From Alphaproteobacteria bacterium (GTDB lineage Bacteria > Pseudomonadota > Alphaproteobacteria > Micropepsales > Micropepsaceae): a stretch of DNA of 64,000 nucleotides. The notes under the pieces are model-generated. The model did no database searches. It was not told where the DNA came from and saw only the letters and a list, made by a program, of their open reading frames with translations. The stretch lies in the NCBI GenBank assembly GCA_016124385.1, contig WGNU01000002.1, positions 23,083 to 87,082 of the forward strand. Direction: 5' to 3'. This document shows positions 56,386-64,000 of this stretch, in pieces; within the stretch, counting starts at the first letter, position 1; each line of letters opens with the position of its first letter. Made by a program: the position numbers and the translations under genes.

Positions 56386-57423
56386 CTACCCCAGAAAATT
56401 CTCCTCGAACGCCTTGGCCGCGTCGTCCCAACCGAAGCCGCGCTGCTGCTGGAGCGCGCCCGTATGGGCGTGCTGCCATGCCGCGTCATCCACGAGCAGG
56501 CGGATCGCCGCAGCGGCGAACGTCTCGTCGTCGGGCGCGACCGCGCCGGTGATGCCGTCGATCACGCGTTCGCTCAAGGAACCGATCGGCTTGACGACGG
56601 CGGGAACGCCGAGCGCCTGGGCCTCGCCGACTGCGAGGCAGTAGGTCTCGCCGGGATCGCCGCGATAGAGCATCACGCGCGCGGCCGCGAGCGCCGGGAT
56701 CAGCTCACGCTTGGGGCGCGGGGCGAAGACTCGGACGCCGTGCTCTCCGGCGGCCTTCGCCTTGGCGAGGATCTCCTCCATCGCCGCAGCCTTGGGGTTC
56801 GCGCTGCCACCGTAGACCGATGCGCCCGCAAAAATGTGCAGTTCGGCGGCCGGCACCGCCGGGCGGATGCGTGCGACCCAGAGGTCGATCAGCCAATCGA
56901 GGCCGCGCAGCGGGTTCGAGGTGAAGATCGCGGTCGGCGGCGGCGGCTCGCTCACGGGCGCGCCCGCGCGGAACGGCTCATCGATCCCGTAAGGGATGAT
57001 CACCCGCCCGCCAGAGGGTGCCCAGGCTGGGTAGGTGCCCGCGTGATACGTGCCGGAGAAGACGATCGCTGGCCGCGTCAGCCAGAGGCGCCAGAGGAAG
57101 CGCGTCTTCAGGAGATAGTGCGCGGGATTGTGGATCCAGAGGACCTGACGGCGCGCCTGCGGCATCCAGCGGATCAGCCGCCAGCTGCGATTGGCGATAA
57201 AGAGGTCCGCCGCATCGGGCGGTCCCTCGCTAAGCGGGCGCCAGGCAACGCCGCGATGGGTGAGGGTCTCCTCCGACGAGGTAAACGCCGTCACGTCGTG
57301 GCCGCGCGCGGCGAAGGCGTTCAGGAGATTGACGCAGGCGCTCTCTGCGCCGCCCAGGGGGCGTTCCTCCGCGATCCGCCCGTTGAAGGCGATGCCGTCA
57401 TCGGCAAAGACGATGCGGCTCAT
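56386..57423 (-). CDS. Glycosyltransferase family 4-like protein
   Basis: The 345-aa protein begins MSRIVFADDGIAFNGRIAEERPLGGAESACVNLL, a GT4-like acceptor domain, with a C-terminal donor domain (FAPRPKRELIPALAAARVMLYRGDPGETYCLAVGEAQALGVPAV, about 235-275). The usual second acidic residue region is altered (DPGETYC) but the E-x-x-A pattern is kept. Donor and acceptor are unknown. Its start overlaps by four bases with the neighbouring GT2 gene, so both probably act on the same surface glycan. Confidence 0.88.
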   Translation of the reverse strand: MSRIVFADDGIAFNGRIAEERPLGGAESACVNLLNAFAARGHDVTAFTSSEETLTHRGVAWRPLSEGPPDAADLFIANRSWRLIRWMPQARRQVLWIHNPAHYLLKTRFLWRLWLTRPAIVFSGTYHAGTYPAWAPSGGRVIIPYGIDEPFRAGAPVSEPPPPTAIFTSNPLRGLDWLIDLWVARIRPAVPAAELHIFAGASVYGGSANPKAAAMEEILAKAKAAGEHGVRVFAPRPKRELIPALAAARVMLYRGDPGETYCLAVGEAQALGVPAVVKPIGSLSERVIDGITGAVAPDDETFAAAAIRLLVDDAAWQHAHTGALQQQRGFGWDDAAKAFEENFLG

Positions 57424-58196
57424 TTGGCGGCGCGCTCGCGGGCGGCGGCGATCTCGCGCGCCTTCAGGTAGGTGAGCAGCGGGTAGAGCGCGGCGAAAGC
57501 GCCCAAGGCGATCCCGTAAAAGCCTTCGCGGTACCCGGCGCGCGCGACGTAGGACTTATAGAAGCGCGAAAAGATCCGCCGGAACGTGCCCCAACCCGAG
57601 CCAATCTTGCCGGCGGCGACCGCATCGCGCGCGGCGGCATCGCTATAGCGGTTGAGACGCGCGAAGGTGTCGGAAAGGCTCGCGTCCACGTAATGGCGGA
57701 TGGGCGCGGCGAGGCGCGCACGGGCGCCGGTGAGCGTCACGCCCGGGTGGACGGAGTGGTTCTCCCAGCGCTTGCAGCCTTTCTCGAAGAGGCACCATTT
57801 CGCCGCGACGCCGTTATAGGCGCCCCAGCCATGCTTCACGAGCCGCGCGCCGATGTAATTGTCGAACGGGATCAGCACGCAGCCGGGCTCGGCCGTCGGC
57901 AGGAACGCCTTGATCGCTTCCGCCAGCGCAGGCGTCGCGCGCTCGTCGGCGTCGAGTTCGAGGATCCAGGGTCCCGCGCAGGCATCGATCCCCGCGTTGC
58001 GGCGGTCGCCCTCGTCGGGCCAGGCGCCCTCGAGGCAGCGCGCGCCGGCGGCGGCCGCGATGGCGCGCGATCCGTCCGTGCAGCGATCGAGCACGACGAC
58101 GATCTCATCGGCGAAGGCGCAGGAGGCGAGGCACGCGGCCAAGTTCTTCTCCTCATTGTGCACGACAATGAGGGCAGTCAGGCGCGGTGGCGTCAC
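57420..58196 (-). CDS. Glycosyltransferase family 2 (LPS-core/WaaE-like)
   Basis: The protein (258 aa) starts LTALIVVHNEEKNLAACLASCAFADEIVVVLDRCTDGSR, the WaaE/KdtX-type opening of GT2, with the DxD-like ELDADER near 97 and a conserved middle HSVHPGVTLTGARARL near 152-167. WaaE enzymes add glucose to the heptose of the LPS inner core. The donor is inferred from family only. It overlaps both the downstream GT4 gene and the upstream DUF502 gene by four bases. Confidence 0.9.
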   Translation of the reverse strand: MTPPRLTALIVVHNEEKNLAACLASCAFADEIVVVLDRCTDGSRAIAAAAGARCLEGAWPDEGDRRNAGIDACAGPWILELDADERATPALAEAIKAFLPTAEPGCVLIPFDNYIGARLVKHGWGAYNGVAAKWCLFEKGCKRWENHSVHPGVTLTGARARLAAPIRHYVDASLSDTFARLNRYSDAAARDAVAAGKIGSGWGTFRRIFSRFYKSYVARAGYREGFYGIALGAFAALYPLLTYLKAREIAAARERAAK

Positions 58197-58879
58197 TGCG
58201 CCGCCTCTGGCTGCTGGACCCGGCCGAAGGCGAGGCGCGTGGGCGAAACCGTGCCGCCCGAGATCACCATCGCCATCGCCTCTTCCATTGTGAGGTTCGT
58301 CGGCACCAGGCGGTCGACGGGCACGATTTCGAGGTAGCCCGACGTCGGGTTCGGGGTCGTCGGCACGTAGACGGCGGCGAGCTGCTCACCGGTCTCGGGG
58401 TCCATGAAGGTGCGCGTGACGAGCCCGATCGCGCGCGCATGGGCATGGGGAAATTCGATCAGCACCACGCGCTCGGCATCCGTGGGCTTGGTCTGGAAGG
58501 CGACGACGAGCTGTTTCGTCGAGGCGTAGATCGTCTGAACGAGCGGGATGCGCGCGATCAGGCTTTCGATCCAGGCAATCATCTGCTGGCCGACGACGAA
58601 CGTCGCGAGCAACCCGATGAGGTAAAGAAGGATCAGGACGACGAGCGCGGCGATGGCCGAGAACACATAGGGCGTCAGCAGGAAATCGGCGATCTCTGGC
58701 GATTCCGGGCGAATCCAGGCCGCCATCCCCACGATCAGGGGCTTGCCGGTCGAGGAAAGCAGGCTGAACAGCAGGTCGAAAATGAACCAGACGGCGATCA
58801 GCGGGAAGATCGTCAGGACGCCCGCGACCAGATTGCCGCGGATGCCGAAGGTGAAGCGCCGCTTGGGTTCCATTTGCAT
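58193..58879 (-). CDS. DUF502 family membrane protein
   Basis: The protein (228 aa from ATG 58879, preceded by GGGGGAG) has two membrane helices near residues 18-38 (LVAGVLTIFPLIAVWFIFDLLF) and 70-95 (FSAIAALVVLILLYLIGLLAT). A conserved cytosolic domain follows, with RIPLVQTIYASTKQLVVAFQ and VYVPTTPNPTSGYLEIVP, hallmarks of DUF502 (PF04367). Function is unknown. It is in an operon with the two glycosyltransferases, which hints at the envelope but does not prove a role. A longer upstream frame lacks coding character. Confidence 0.9.
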   Translation of the reverse strand: MQMEPKRRFTFGIRGNLVAGVLTIFPLIAVWFIFDLLFSLLSSTGKPLIVGMAAWIRPESPEIADFLLTPYVFSAIAALVVLILLYLIGLLATFVVGQQMIAWIESLIARIPLVQTIYASTKQLVVAFQTKPTDAERVVLIEFPHAHARAIGLVTRTFMDPETGEQLAAVYVPTTPNPTSGYLEIVPVDRLVPTNLTMEEAMAMVISGGTVSPTRLAFGRVQQPEAAQ

Positions 58880-59054
58880 GTCGCGCACTCCCCCTTCTCC
58901 TCGATCCGGGAATGAAGGCGAAAACTTATTGCGTGCCTGACTTTTCGTTGCAATGTCCCAGGTTCGCACGCGCCATGGTTCGGGGCGAGCGTGGCGCTAT
59001 TGAGGCTTCGCGCAGGCGCGGGCCCGGATGAGGACCGGAAGAGGGGGCCGCGGC

Positions 59055-59744
59055 TTGGCGATTTTCGAGAAGGGCATTCTTCCCCGGCTCTATTGGCGGT
59101 TCATGCACAAATATTTTGCGCAGGACCTGCTGATCGACCTCAAGCTCGCCGCCAAGCGCGAGGCCGTCGCCTATATCCAGGAGCACATGGGCGAGGCGCT
59201 CATCTTCAAGGACCGTTTCGCGCAGCTGAGCTTTGCCTTCAAAGACACGCAGGTGCCGGGCCTCGTGCTCGAGTTCGGAGTCGAGAAGGGCGCCTCCCTC
59301 ACGCTCCTCGCCGAGCTCGCGGGCAGCCGGACGGTGCATGGGTTCGATGCCTTCCAGGGCCTCCCCGATCACTGGTCCGGGACCTTTGAGACGCAGGGCA
59401 AGTTCGACATGGGCGGCAAGCCGCCCGAGGTGCCGGCGAACGCGCGGCTCCATATCGGCTGGTTCGACGAGACGCTGCCCAAATTCCTCGCCGAGACGAA
59501 CGATCCGGTCGCGTTCCTCCATGTCGATTGCGACATCTATCCCTCGACGAAGACGATCTTCTCGCTCCTGGGCGAGCGGCTGCAGGCGGGCGCGACGATC
59601 GTGTTCGACGAATATTTCAATTATCCCGGCTGGCGGGCGCACGAGTTCAAGGCGTTCCAGGAATGGATCGCAGCGAGTGGGCGGCGCTATCGCTATCTTG
59701 GCTTCACCAGTGAAAAAGGGCATGTGGCCGTCCGCATGCTCTAG
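59055..59744 (+). CDS. TylF/macrocin-O-methyltransferase-like SAM methyltransferase
   Basis: The protein (229 aa from TTG 59055, which follows AAGAGGGGG; an ATG at 59028 is possible but its leader reads like non-coding) has a class I SAM fold: GLVLEFGVEKGASLTLLAEL near 70-90, GFDAFQGLPDHW near 100 and AFLHVDCDIYPSTKTIFSLL near 155, with GATIVFDEYFNYPGW near 190. The TylF family methylates sugars; the acidic DxDxY segment is diagnostic. Next to a glycan gene group it may modify surface sugars, but substrate is unknown. Confidence 0.87.
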   Translation: MAIFEKGILPRLYWRFMHKYFAQDLLIDLKLAAKREAVAYIQEHMGEALIFKDRFAQLSFAFKDTQVPGLVLEFGVEKGASLTLLAELAGSRTVHGFDAFQGLPDHWSGTFETQGKFDMGGKPPEVPANARLHIGWFDETLPKFLAETNDPVAFLHVDCDIYPSTKTIFSLLGERLQAGATIVFDEYFNYPGWRAHEFKAFQEWIAASGRRYRYLGFTSEKGHVAVRML

Positions 59745-59777
59745 ACTGGCCCGCGCGCCCGTTGAGGGCCGCATCCC

Positions 59778-61565
59778 GTGTCGATCGAGACCCCGCTCCC
59801 CATGACGAACCGCATCCTCGTCACGTCCGCGCTGCCGTACATCAACGGCGTGAAGCATCTGGGCAATCTTGTCGGCTCGATGCTGCCGGCGGATGTCTAT
59901 TCGCGTTTCCAGCGGCAAAGGCTGGGGGCGGAAAACGTCCTCTTCATCTGCGCGACCGACGAGCACGGAACGCCGGCGGAGCTCGCCGCCCTCGAAGAGG
60001 GGCTGGCGGTCAGCGATTATTGCGCGAAGTGGCACACCATCCAGAAGACGCTGAGCGAGGGGTTCGGTCTCTCGTTCGACTATTTCGGGCGGTCGTCGTC
60101 GCCGGAGAACCACGCGCTGACTCAGAGCTTCGCGCAGGCGCTCTGGGAAGGCGGGTACCTGGAGGAGCGCACGACGCGGCAAGTGTTCAGTCCGACCGAC
60201 GGGCGGTTCCTGCCCGACCGCTATGTGATCGGCACGTGCCCCCATTGCGGCTATGACCGCGCGCGCGGCGATCAGTGCGAGAATTGCACGCGCGTGCTCG
60301 ATCCCGTCGATCTCATCGCGCCGCGCTCGGCGCTGTCGGGTTCGCCCGATATCGAGATCCGCGATTCAAAGCATCTGTTCCTCAAGCAGACGGCGTTCGA
60401 GGTGCGCCTGCGGGAATGGATCGAGGGCAAGCGCGCCGAGTGGCCCTCGCTCGTCACCTCGATCGCGCTCAAATGGCTGGACGAGGGGCTTCAGGATCGC
60501 GGCATCACGCGCGATTTGTCGTGGGGCGTGCCGGTCAATGCGGCGGCCTGGGGTGCCAATCCGTCCGGCGCGAAGCCGGATGTCGAGGGCCTCACGGGCA
60601 AGGTCTTCTATGTCTGGTTCGACGCGCCGATCGCCTATATCGGCGCGAGCGCGCAATGGGGCAAGGCGACGGGCGGCGACTTCGAATCCTGGTGGAGGGG
60701 CGAGGCGGCGCGCGATGTCACCTATGTCGAGTTCATGGGCAAGGACAACGTGCCGTTTCACACGGTGGGGTTTCCCTGCACGCTCCTGGGCGTCAACGAC
60801 GCACTGCCGCCGGCCGCGCACTGGAAGCTCGTCGATGAGCTGAAGGGCTTCAACTGGCTCACCTATTACGGCGGCAAATTCTCAACGAGCCAGAAGCGCG
60901 GCGTCTTCATGGACCGCGCGCTCGAATTGCTGCCGGCCGATTATTGGCGCTGGTATCTCATCGCGAATGCGCCGGAAGGCAGCGACAGTTCGTTCACCTG
61001 GCCGCTGTTCGCCGCGACCGTGAACAAGGATCTTGCCGACGTGCTCGGCAATTTCGTCAACCGGGTGCTCAAATTCGCGGTGGCGCGCTTCGAGGGCGTG
61101 GTGCCGGAGGGCGGTCAATGGGGCGAGGCCGAGCATGCGCTCGCCAAGGCGCTCGACCAGCGGCGGACCCAGCTCGGCGATCTCCTCGCGGCGCGCGAGT
61201 TCCGCAAGGCCGCGCAGGAGCTGCGCGCGATCTGGGTGCTGGGCAACGAATATATCACGGAGGCCGCGCCCTGGACGGCGATCAAGACCGATCGCGACAA
61301 GGCCGCGATGGCGGTGCGGCTCGGCGTCAATCTCATCCATCTGACGGCGCATTTTTCCTCGGCGTTCATTCCCGCGAGCGCGCACGCGATCCACACGGCC
61401 GTCAACGGCGCGGTCGATCTTCTTCCCTGGCCGGGCGGGCCCATCGCGGACGAGCTCACGCAGATCGGGCCGGGGCACCGCTTCGCCGTTCCGGACCTCC
61501 TCTTCAGGAAAATCGACGACGCGCAGGTCGCGGCCTGGGAGGCGGAATTCGGCGGGGAGGGATGA
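59778..61565 (+). CDS. metG: Methionyl-tRNA synthetase
   Basis: The 595-aa class I synthetase charges tRNA-Met. The HIGH-like motif is in LPYINGVKHLGNLVGS near residue 18-33; zinc-knuckle Cys are in GTCPHCGYDRARGDQCENCTR near 153; the KMSKS-equivalent is KFSTSQKRG near 370. WYLIANAPEGSDSSFTW and the C-terminal helical anticodon domain follow. The GTG at 59778 after GAGGG is preferred; an ATG at 59802 is possible. Confidence 0.95.
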   Translation: MSIETPLPMTNRILVTSALPYINGVKHLGNLVGSMLPADVYSRFQRQRLGAENVLFICATDEHGTPAELAALEEGLAVSDYCAKWHTIQKTLSEGFGLSFDYFGRSSSPENHALTQSFAQALWEGGYLEERTTRQVFSPTDGRFLPDRYVIGTCPHCGYDRARGDQCENCTRVLDPVDLIAPRSALSGSPDIEIRDSKHLFLKQTAFEVRLREWIEGKRAEWPSLVTSIALKWLDEGLQDRGITRDLSWGVPVNAAAWGANPSGAKPDVEGLTGKVFYVWFDAPIAYIGASAQWGKATGGDFESWWRGEAARDVTYVEFMGKDNVPFHTVGFPCTLLGVNDALPPAAHWKLVDELKGFNWLTYYGGKFSTSQKRGVFMDRALELLPADYWRWYLIANAPEGSDSSFTWPLFAATVNKDLADVLGNFVNRVLKFAVARFEGVVPEGGQWGEAEHALAKALDQRRTQLGDLLAAREFRKAAQELRAIWVLGNEYITEAAPWTAIKTDRDKAAMAVRLGVNLIHLTAHFSSAFIPASAHAIHTAVNGAVDLLPWPGGPIADELTQIGPGHRFAVPDLLFRKIDDAQVAAWEAEFGGEG

Positions 61566-61603
61566 CCACGCAGCGGTTGCGTTTGGTTGTGGCAGTCGCG
61601 GTC

Positions 61604-61631
61604 TTGTAATGTTCGCTCAATGTTCTATATT
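61604..61631 (+). promoter_or_regulatory. Possible promoter for the L,D-transpeptidase gene
   Basis: TTGTAA at 61604-61609 and TATATT at 61626-61631 are 16 bases apart in a strongly A/T-rich patch between two GC-rich genes. The start codon follows 88 bases later. Composition stands out sharply, but the assignment is by pattern only. Confidence 0.4.
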
Positions 61632-61718
61632 TTTTATATTGGCATTGATGCGCGGTTCGGGGCCGCGCAGCCCTTGATCCTTTCCGATCCGTTATGGTTG
61701 AGGTAGGTTTGTGCTGGA

Positions 61719-62621
61719 ATGGCACGGTGGAATCGGACGGGAGACGGGGCGTTGATCGACCTTCGGCGTTTTGTGGGGGCGGCCATCATGGGGGCAGCGC
61801 TGCTAGCCCCCACTGTCGCGGTGGCGCGCGAGCCAGGGCTCGCGTTCGGGGATTGGACGATCCTGGCGAGCGATGTCGCGGAGCGTCTCTGGGACAAGCT
61901 GGGTGAGGTGAAACCGCGTCCGCTGACCGCCCAGGAAGGCAGTCAGGTCGGCGCGACGCCGGAGCTGACGGATTACATGGAAGCGCGGATCCTCTCGCGC
62001 ATTCCGGAAGACATTCAGCCCTATTTCGATCTGCTGCTCTATGTGAGCCGGGCGACCGAGGGGCCATACTCGCAGCGGCTCTATGTCTATGAGCGCTCGC
62101 CGGACGGGCTAGGGTTCCGGCCTTACGCGCAGTGGCTGGTCTCGACGGGCCGCGAACAGGAAGAGAAATACTGGACCGGCACGCCGGACGGCATGTTCAA
62201 GCTCGATCCCAATCGCATGCAGGAGATGCGCGTTTCCTATCAATGGGGAACGCCGATGCCCTGGACGATGTTTTGGGACGCCGAGTTCAACGGCAAACTG
62301 ACGGGCTATGCCATTCATGGCGCAGGCGACGACAAGGATATCCAGCAACTTGGCCAGCGCGCGTCGGCGGGTTGTGTGCGGCTCCATCCCGAGCAGGCGG
62401 CGGATCTTTTCCGCAAGGTGCGGCGCGAAACCTGGGGCAAGGTTCCGGTCTTCCCCTATGACCGCTTCACCGATTCGACCGCGCTCGACGGGCGCGCGAA
62501 GCGCCGCGCCGACGGCTCGATCATGCTCACACGCGGCTATCGCACGTTGCTCGTGATCGAGAATTTCAGCGGCGGGCCGGAGACTCCGGTGCGCAGCGAC
62601 ACGGTCGCGACGGCGTACTGA
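61719..62621 (+). CDS. L,D-transpeptidase (YkuD domain)
   Basis: The protein (300 aa) has a signal-like N-terminus (VGAAIMGAALLAPTVAVARE) and a YkuD domain with the catalytic segment YAIHGAGDDKDIQQLGQRASAGCVRLHPEQA near 203-233, giving the His and the SxGCVR Cys. Such enzymes make 3-3 peptidoglycan crosslinks or attach proteins in the periplasm. The 300-aa size without LysM or other binding domain is common in Alphaproteobacteria. The gene lies 153 bases after metG with an A/T-rich leader. Confidence 0.92.
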   Translation: MARWNRTGDGALIDLRRFVGAAIMGAALLAPTVAVAREPGLAFGDWTILASDVAERLWDKLGEVKPRPLTAQEGSQVGATPELTDYMEARILSRIPEDIQPYFDLLLYVSRATEGPYSQRLYVYERSPDGLGFRPYAQWLVSTGREQEEKYWTGTPDGMFKLDPNRMQEMRVSYQWGTPMPWTMFWDAEFNGKLTGYAIHGAGDDKDIQQLGQRASAGCVRLHPEQAADLFRKVRRETWGKVPVFPYDRFTDSTALDGRAKRRADGSIMLTRGYRTLLVIENFSGGPETPVRSDTVATAY

Positions 62622-62626
62622 CCGGC

Positions 62627-63418
62627 TCAGCGATTTTTCTGACGGATCGCGTAGAGCGCGACGGCGACGGCATTCGAGACATTGAGGCTCGGCATGTCCG
62701 GCGTCGTTGGGAGCGCGGCGAGGAACGCGCAGCGCTCGCGCGTCAGGCGGCGGAGCCCTTCGCCCTCCGCGCCCGCGACGAGGGCGACATCGCCCGAGAC
62801 GTCCATGGACTCGAGCGGCTGGGCGGCCTCATCGGCAAGTCCGACGGTCGTGAAGCCGGCGTCCGCCATTTCCTCCAGCGTCCGGGCGAGATTGACGACG
62901 CGGATGACGGGGACGAGATCGACCGCGCCGGAGGCGGCGCGGGCAAGGGTCGCCGTCAAGGGCGGGGCGTGGCGGTCCTGGAGGATCACCGCCGCCGCGC
63001 CGAAAGCGGCGGCCGAGCGGATGATCGCGCCCACATTGTGCGGGTCCGTCACCTGATCGAGAATGACGGCGAGGCGACGTCCGGCGGGCGCGTCCAGCAG
63101 CGCCTCGAGACCGAGCGGCTCGAGCGGCGCGACCTGCAGCGCGATGCCCTGATGGACCGCATGGTCGCCGAGGAGCGCGGCGAGGGCGCCGGGTTTCAGC
63201 CGCTCCGTGGCGGTGCCGCGCGCGGTAAGGAGCGGCTCGAACTCGCCGGCCGCGTTCGGCTCGATCGCCGCCTTGCGGATCACGCGGCGCGGATTAGCGA
63301 GGGCGAGCCGGCAGGCGTGGCGCCCATAAATCCAATCCGCGCCTGCGGCAGCAGGCGGCGGCGCACCGCGTCCATGTCGGTCTGAGCGGGCGGCTTTAGG
63401 GGGGCGGTGGCGAGACAT
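62627..63418 (-). CDS. rlmB: 23S rRNA (guanosine-2'-O)-methyltransferase RlmB-like
   Basis: The protein (263 aa from ATG 63418) is a SPOUT methyltransferase of the TrmH family. The N-terminal substrate-binding part has DWIYGRHACRLALANP. The knotted SAM domain begins LAVILDQVTDPHNVGAIIRSAAAFGA near 116, with VALVAGAEGEGLRRLTRERC near 210 and MPSLNVSNAVAVALYAIR at the end, the three standard SPOUT motifs. RlmB methylates G2251 in the ribosome; a tRNA Gm18 or related site is the alternative. It is convergent with the L,D-transpeptidase gene by five bases. Confidence 0.92.
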   Translation of the reverse strand: MSRHRPPKAARSDRHGRGAPPPAAAGADWIYGRHACRLALANPRRVIRKAAIEPNAAGEFEPLLTARGTATERLKPGALAALLGDHAVHQGIALQVAPLEPLGLEALLDAPAGRRLAVILDQVTDPHNVGAIIRSAAAFGAAAVILQDRHAPPLTATLARAASGAVDLVPVIRVVNLARTLEEMADAGFTTVGLADEAAQPLESMDVSGDVALVAGAEGEGLRRLTRERCAFLAALPTTPDMPSLNVSNAVAVALYAIRQKNR

Positions 63419-63617
63419 TGTCGGGGACACTCCGGATCGGTGCAGCTTATTGACATGACTTCTCAAATCACCAATATGCGCGTTCCGCCGCAGCGGATGG
63501 GCCGTCTGCGGTGGGTTTACTTTGCTCGAAGGTCAGGAATCGGTGCGTTGCCACCGCGATCGGTCATCTCGGTTGCGGGCGGCAAAGTGTTCTGGGAAGA
63601 CGGAGACCTCAAAGTTT

Positions 63618-63702
63618 GGAGGGGTGCCCGAGTGGCTAAAGGGGACGGACTGTAAATCCGTTGGCTACGCCTACGTTGGTTCGAATCCAACCCCCTCCAC
63701 CA
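63618..63702 (+). tRNA. tRNA-Tyr (anticodon GTA)
   Basis: The 85-base class II tRNA begins GGAGGGG and pairs with CCCCTCC before discriminator A and encoded CCA. The anticodon loop CTGTAAA gives GTA, and the long variable arm (about 63662-63675) is typical of tRNA-Tyr. GTTCGAATCC is the TpsiC segment. Confidence 0.93.
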
Positions 63703-63727
63703 TCTTGGTCGCATCCCATGGGCGTTC

Positions 63728-63801
63728 GCGGGTGTAGCTCAATGGTAGAGCAGAAGCCTTCCAAGCTTACGACGAGGGTTCGATTCCCTTCACCCGCTCC
63801 A
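63728..63801 (+). tRNA. tRNA-Gly (anticodon TCC)
   Basis: The 74-base sequence begins GCGGGTG and pairs with CACCCGC before discriminator T and CCA. The D arm GCTCAATGGTAGAGC, anticodon loop CTTCCAA (TCC, reading GGA) and GGTTCGATTCC are clear. It lies 25 bases after tRNA-Tyr and ahead of tuf, a common gene order. Confidence 0.93.
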
Positions 63802-63867
63802 GTCCTTCGTGGGTTTGCAGGCGCCGGGCGCCGCACGGTTTGAGTCGTCGAAGAGGGCTATTCAGCG

Positions 63868-64000
63868 ATGTCGAAGGCGAAGTTTGAGCGGACGAAGCCG
63901 CACTGCAACATTGGGACGATTGGCCATGTTGATCACGGCAAGACGTCGTTGACGGCGGCGATCACGAAGGTTTTGGCGGAGACGGGCGGGGCGACGTTTA
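63868..64000 (+). CDS. tuf: Elongation factor Tu, N-terminal part (runs off window)
   Basis: EF-Tu delivers aminoacyl-tRNA to the ribosome. The visible 44 codons give [28 protein letters not shown], with the GTPase P-loop GHVDHGKT at residues 19-26. The rest of the gene is beyond the window. The tRNA-Tyr/tRNA-Gly/tuf order is typical of bacterial translation loci. Confidence 0.95.
   Translation, partial: MSKAKFERTKPHCNIGTIGHVDHGKTSLTAAITKVLAETGGATF

Overview
The window looks like a stretch of alphaproteobacterial chromosome. It is GC-rich with strong G/C preference at third codon positions. It carries family markers typical of that class: a Usg-like protein, a DUF2336 protein, a NadQ-type Nudix regulator beside nadA, an AcuI-type reductase, and tRNA-Tyr/tRNA-Gly directly ahead of tuf. 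I cannot assign a genus from sequence alone. Genes are densely packed and many neighbours overlap by 1-4 bases.

Layout. 1-3.1 kb: 5' part of nadA (leftward) with two candidate operators in its leader, an EEP-fold hydrolase, the presumed NAD regulator nadQ and a small tyrosine phosphatase. 3.1-7.6 kb: HD hydrolase, a divergent Lon-like protease, a universal stress protein and a small unknown. A long palindromic REP-like element sits at 7.6 kb. 7.7-11.9 kb: a KAS III-like synthase, then the tight queC-queE-queD-queF operon for preQ1 (queuosine precursor) and a DsbA-fold isomerase. 11.9-17.1 kb: tag and ygfZ (leftward), two glycosyltransferases overlapping dihydroorotase, and usg. 17.3-25 kb: acuI overlapping an aryl/acyl-CoA ligase, a LysE exporter, a secreted unknown, an SDR, a SRAP protein, a CBS/DUF21 membrane protein and a secreted FKBP isomerase. 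25-31 kb: a GH17-GT2 glucan synthase-like fusion, a degenerate EAL protein, a Nudix hydrolase and a response regulator with a helical partner. 31-37 kb: an AbrB-type membrane protein, nadK, moaA, DUF2336 and glpK.

37-44.7 kb is an accessory catabolic-looking cluster: class II aldolase, molybdenum hydroxylase large subunit without its partner subunits, a TetR regulator, an uncharacterised possibly ferritin-like protein, two SDRs and a divergent secreted cyclase-family protein. 45.2-46.4 kb holds a small membrane protein and the 5' part of a family 2 glycosyltransferase. That gene is cut off at an IS1595-family element of about 3.37 kb (roughly 46379-49748). The element has 17-base terminal inverted repeats and at least five passenger genes of atypical, less GC-rich composition. 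It is the clearest foreign DNA in the window.

49.8-64 kb returns to ordinary chromosome: a secreted beta-rich protein, glutaryl-CoA dehydrogenase-like gene, tRNA-Thr, an RND efflux pair, a cell-surface glycosyltransferase group, a methyltransferase, metG, an L,D-transpeptidase, rlmB, tRNA-Tyr, tRNA-Gly and the start of tuf.

All homology statements are from motif and family recognition by eye; no database search was run.
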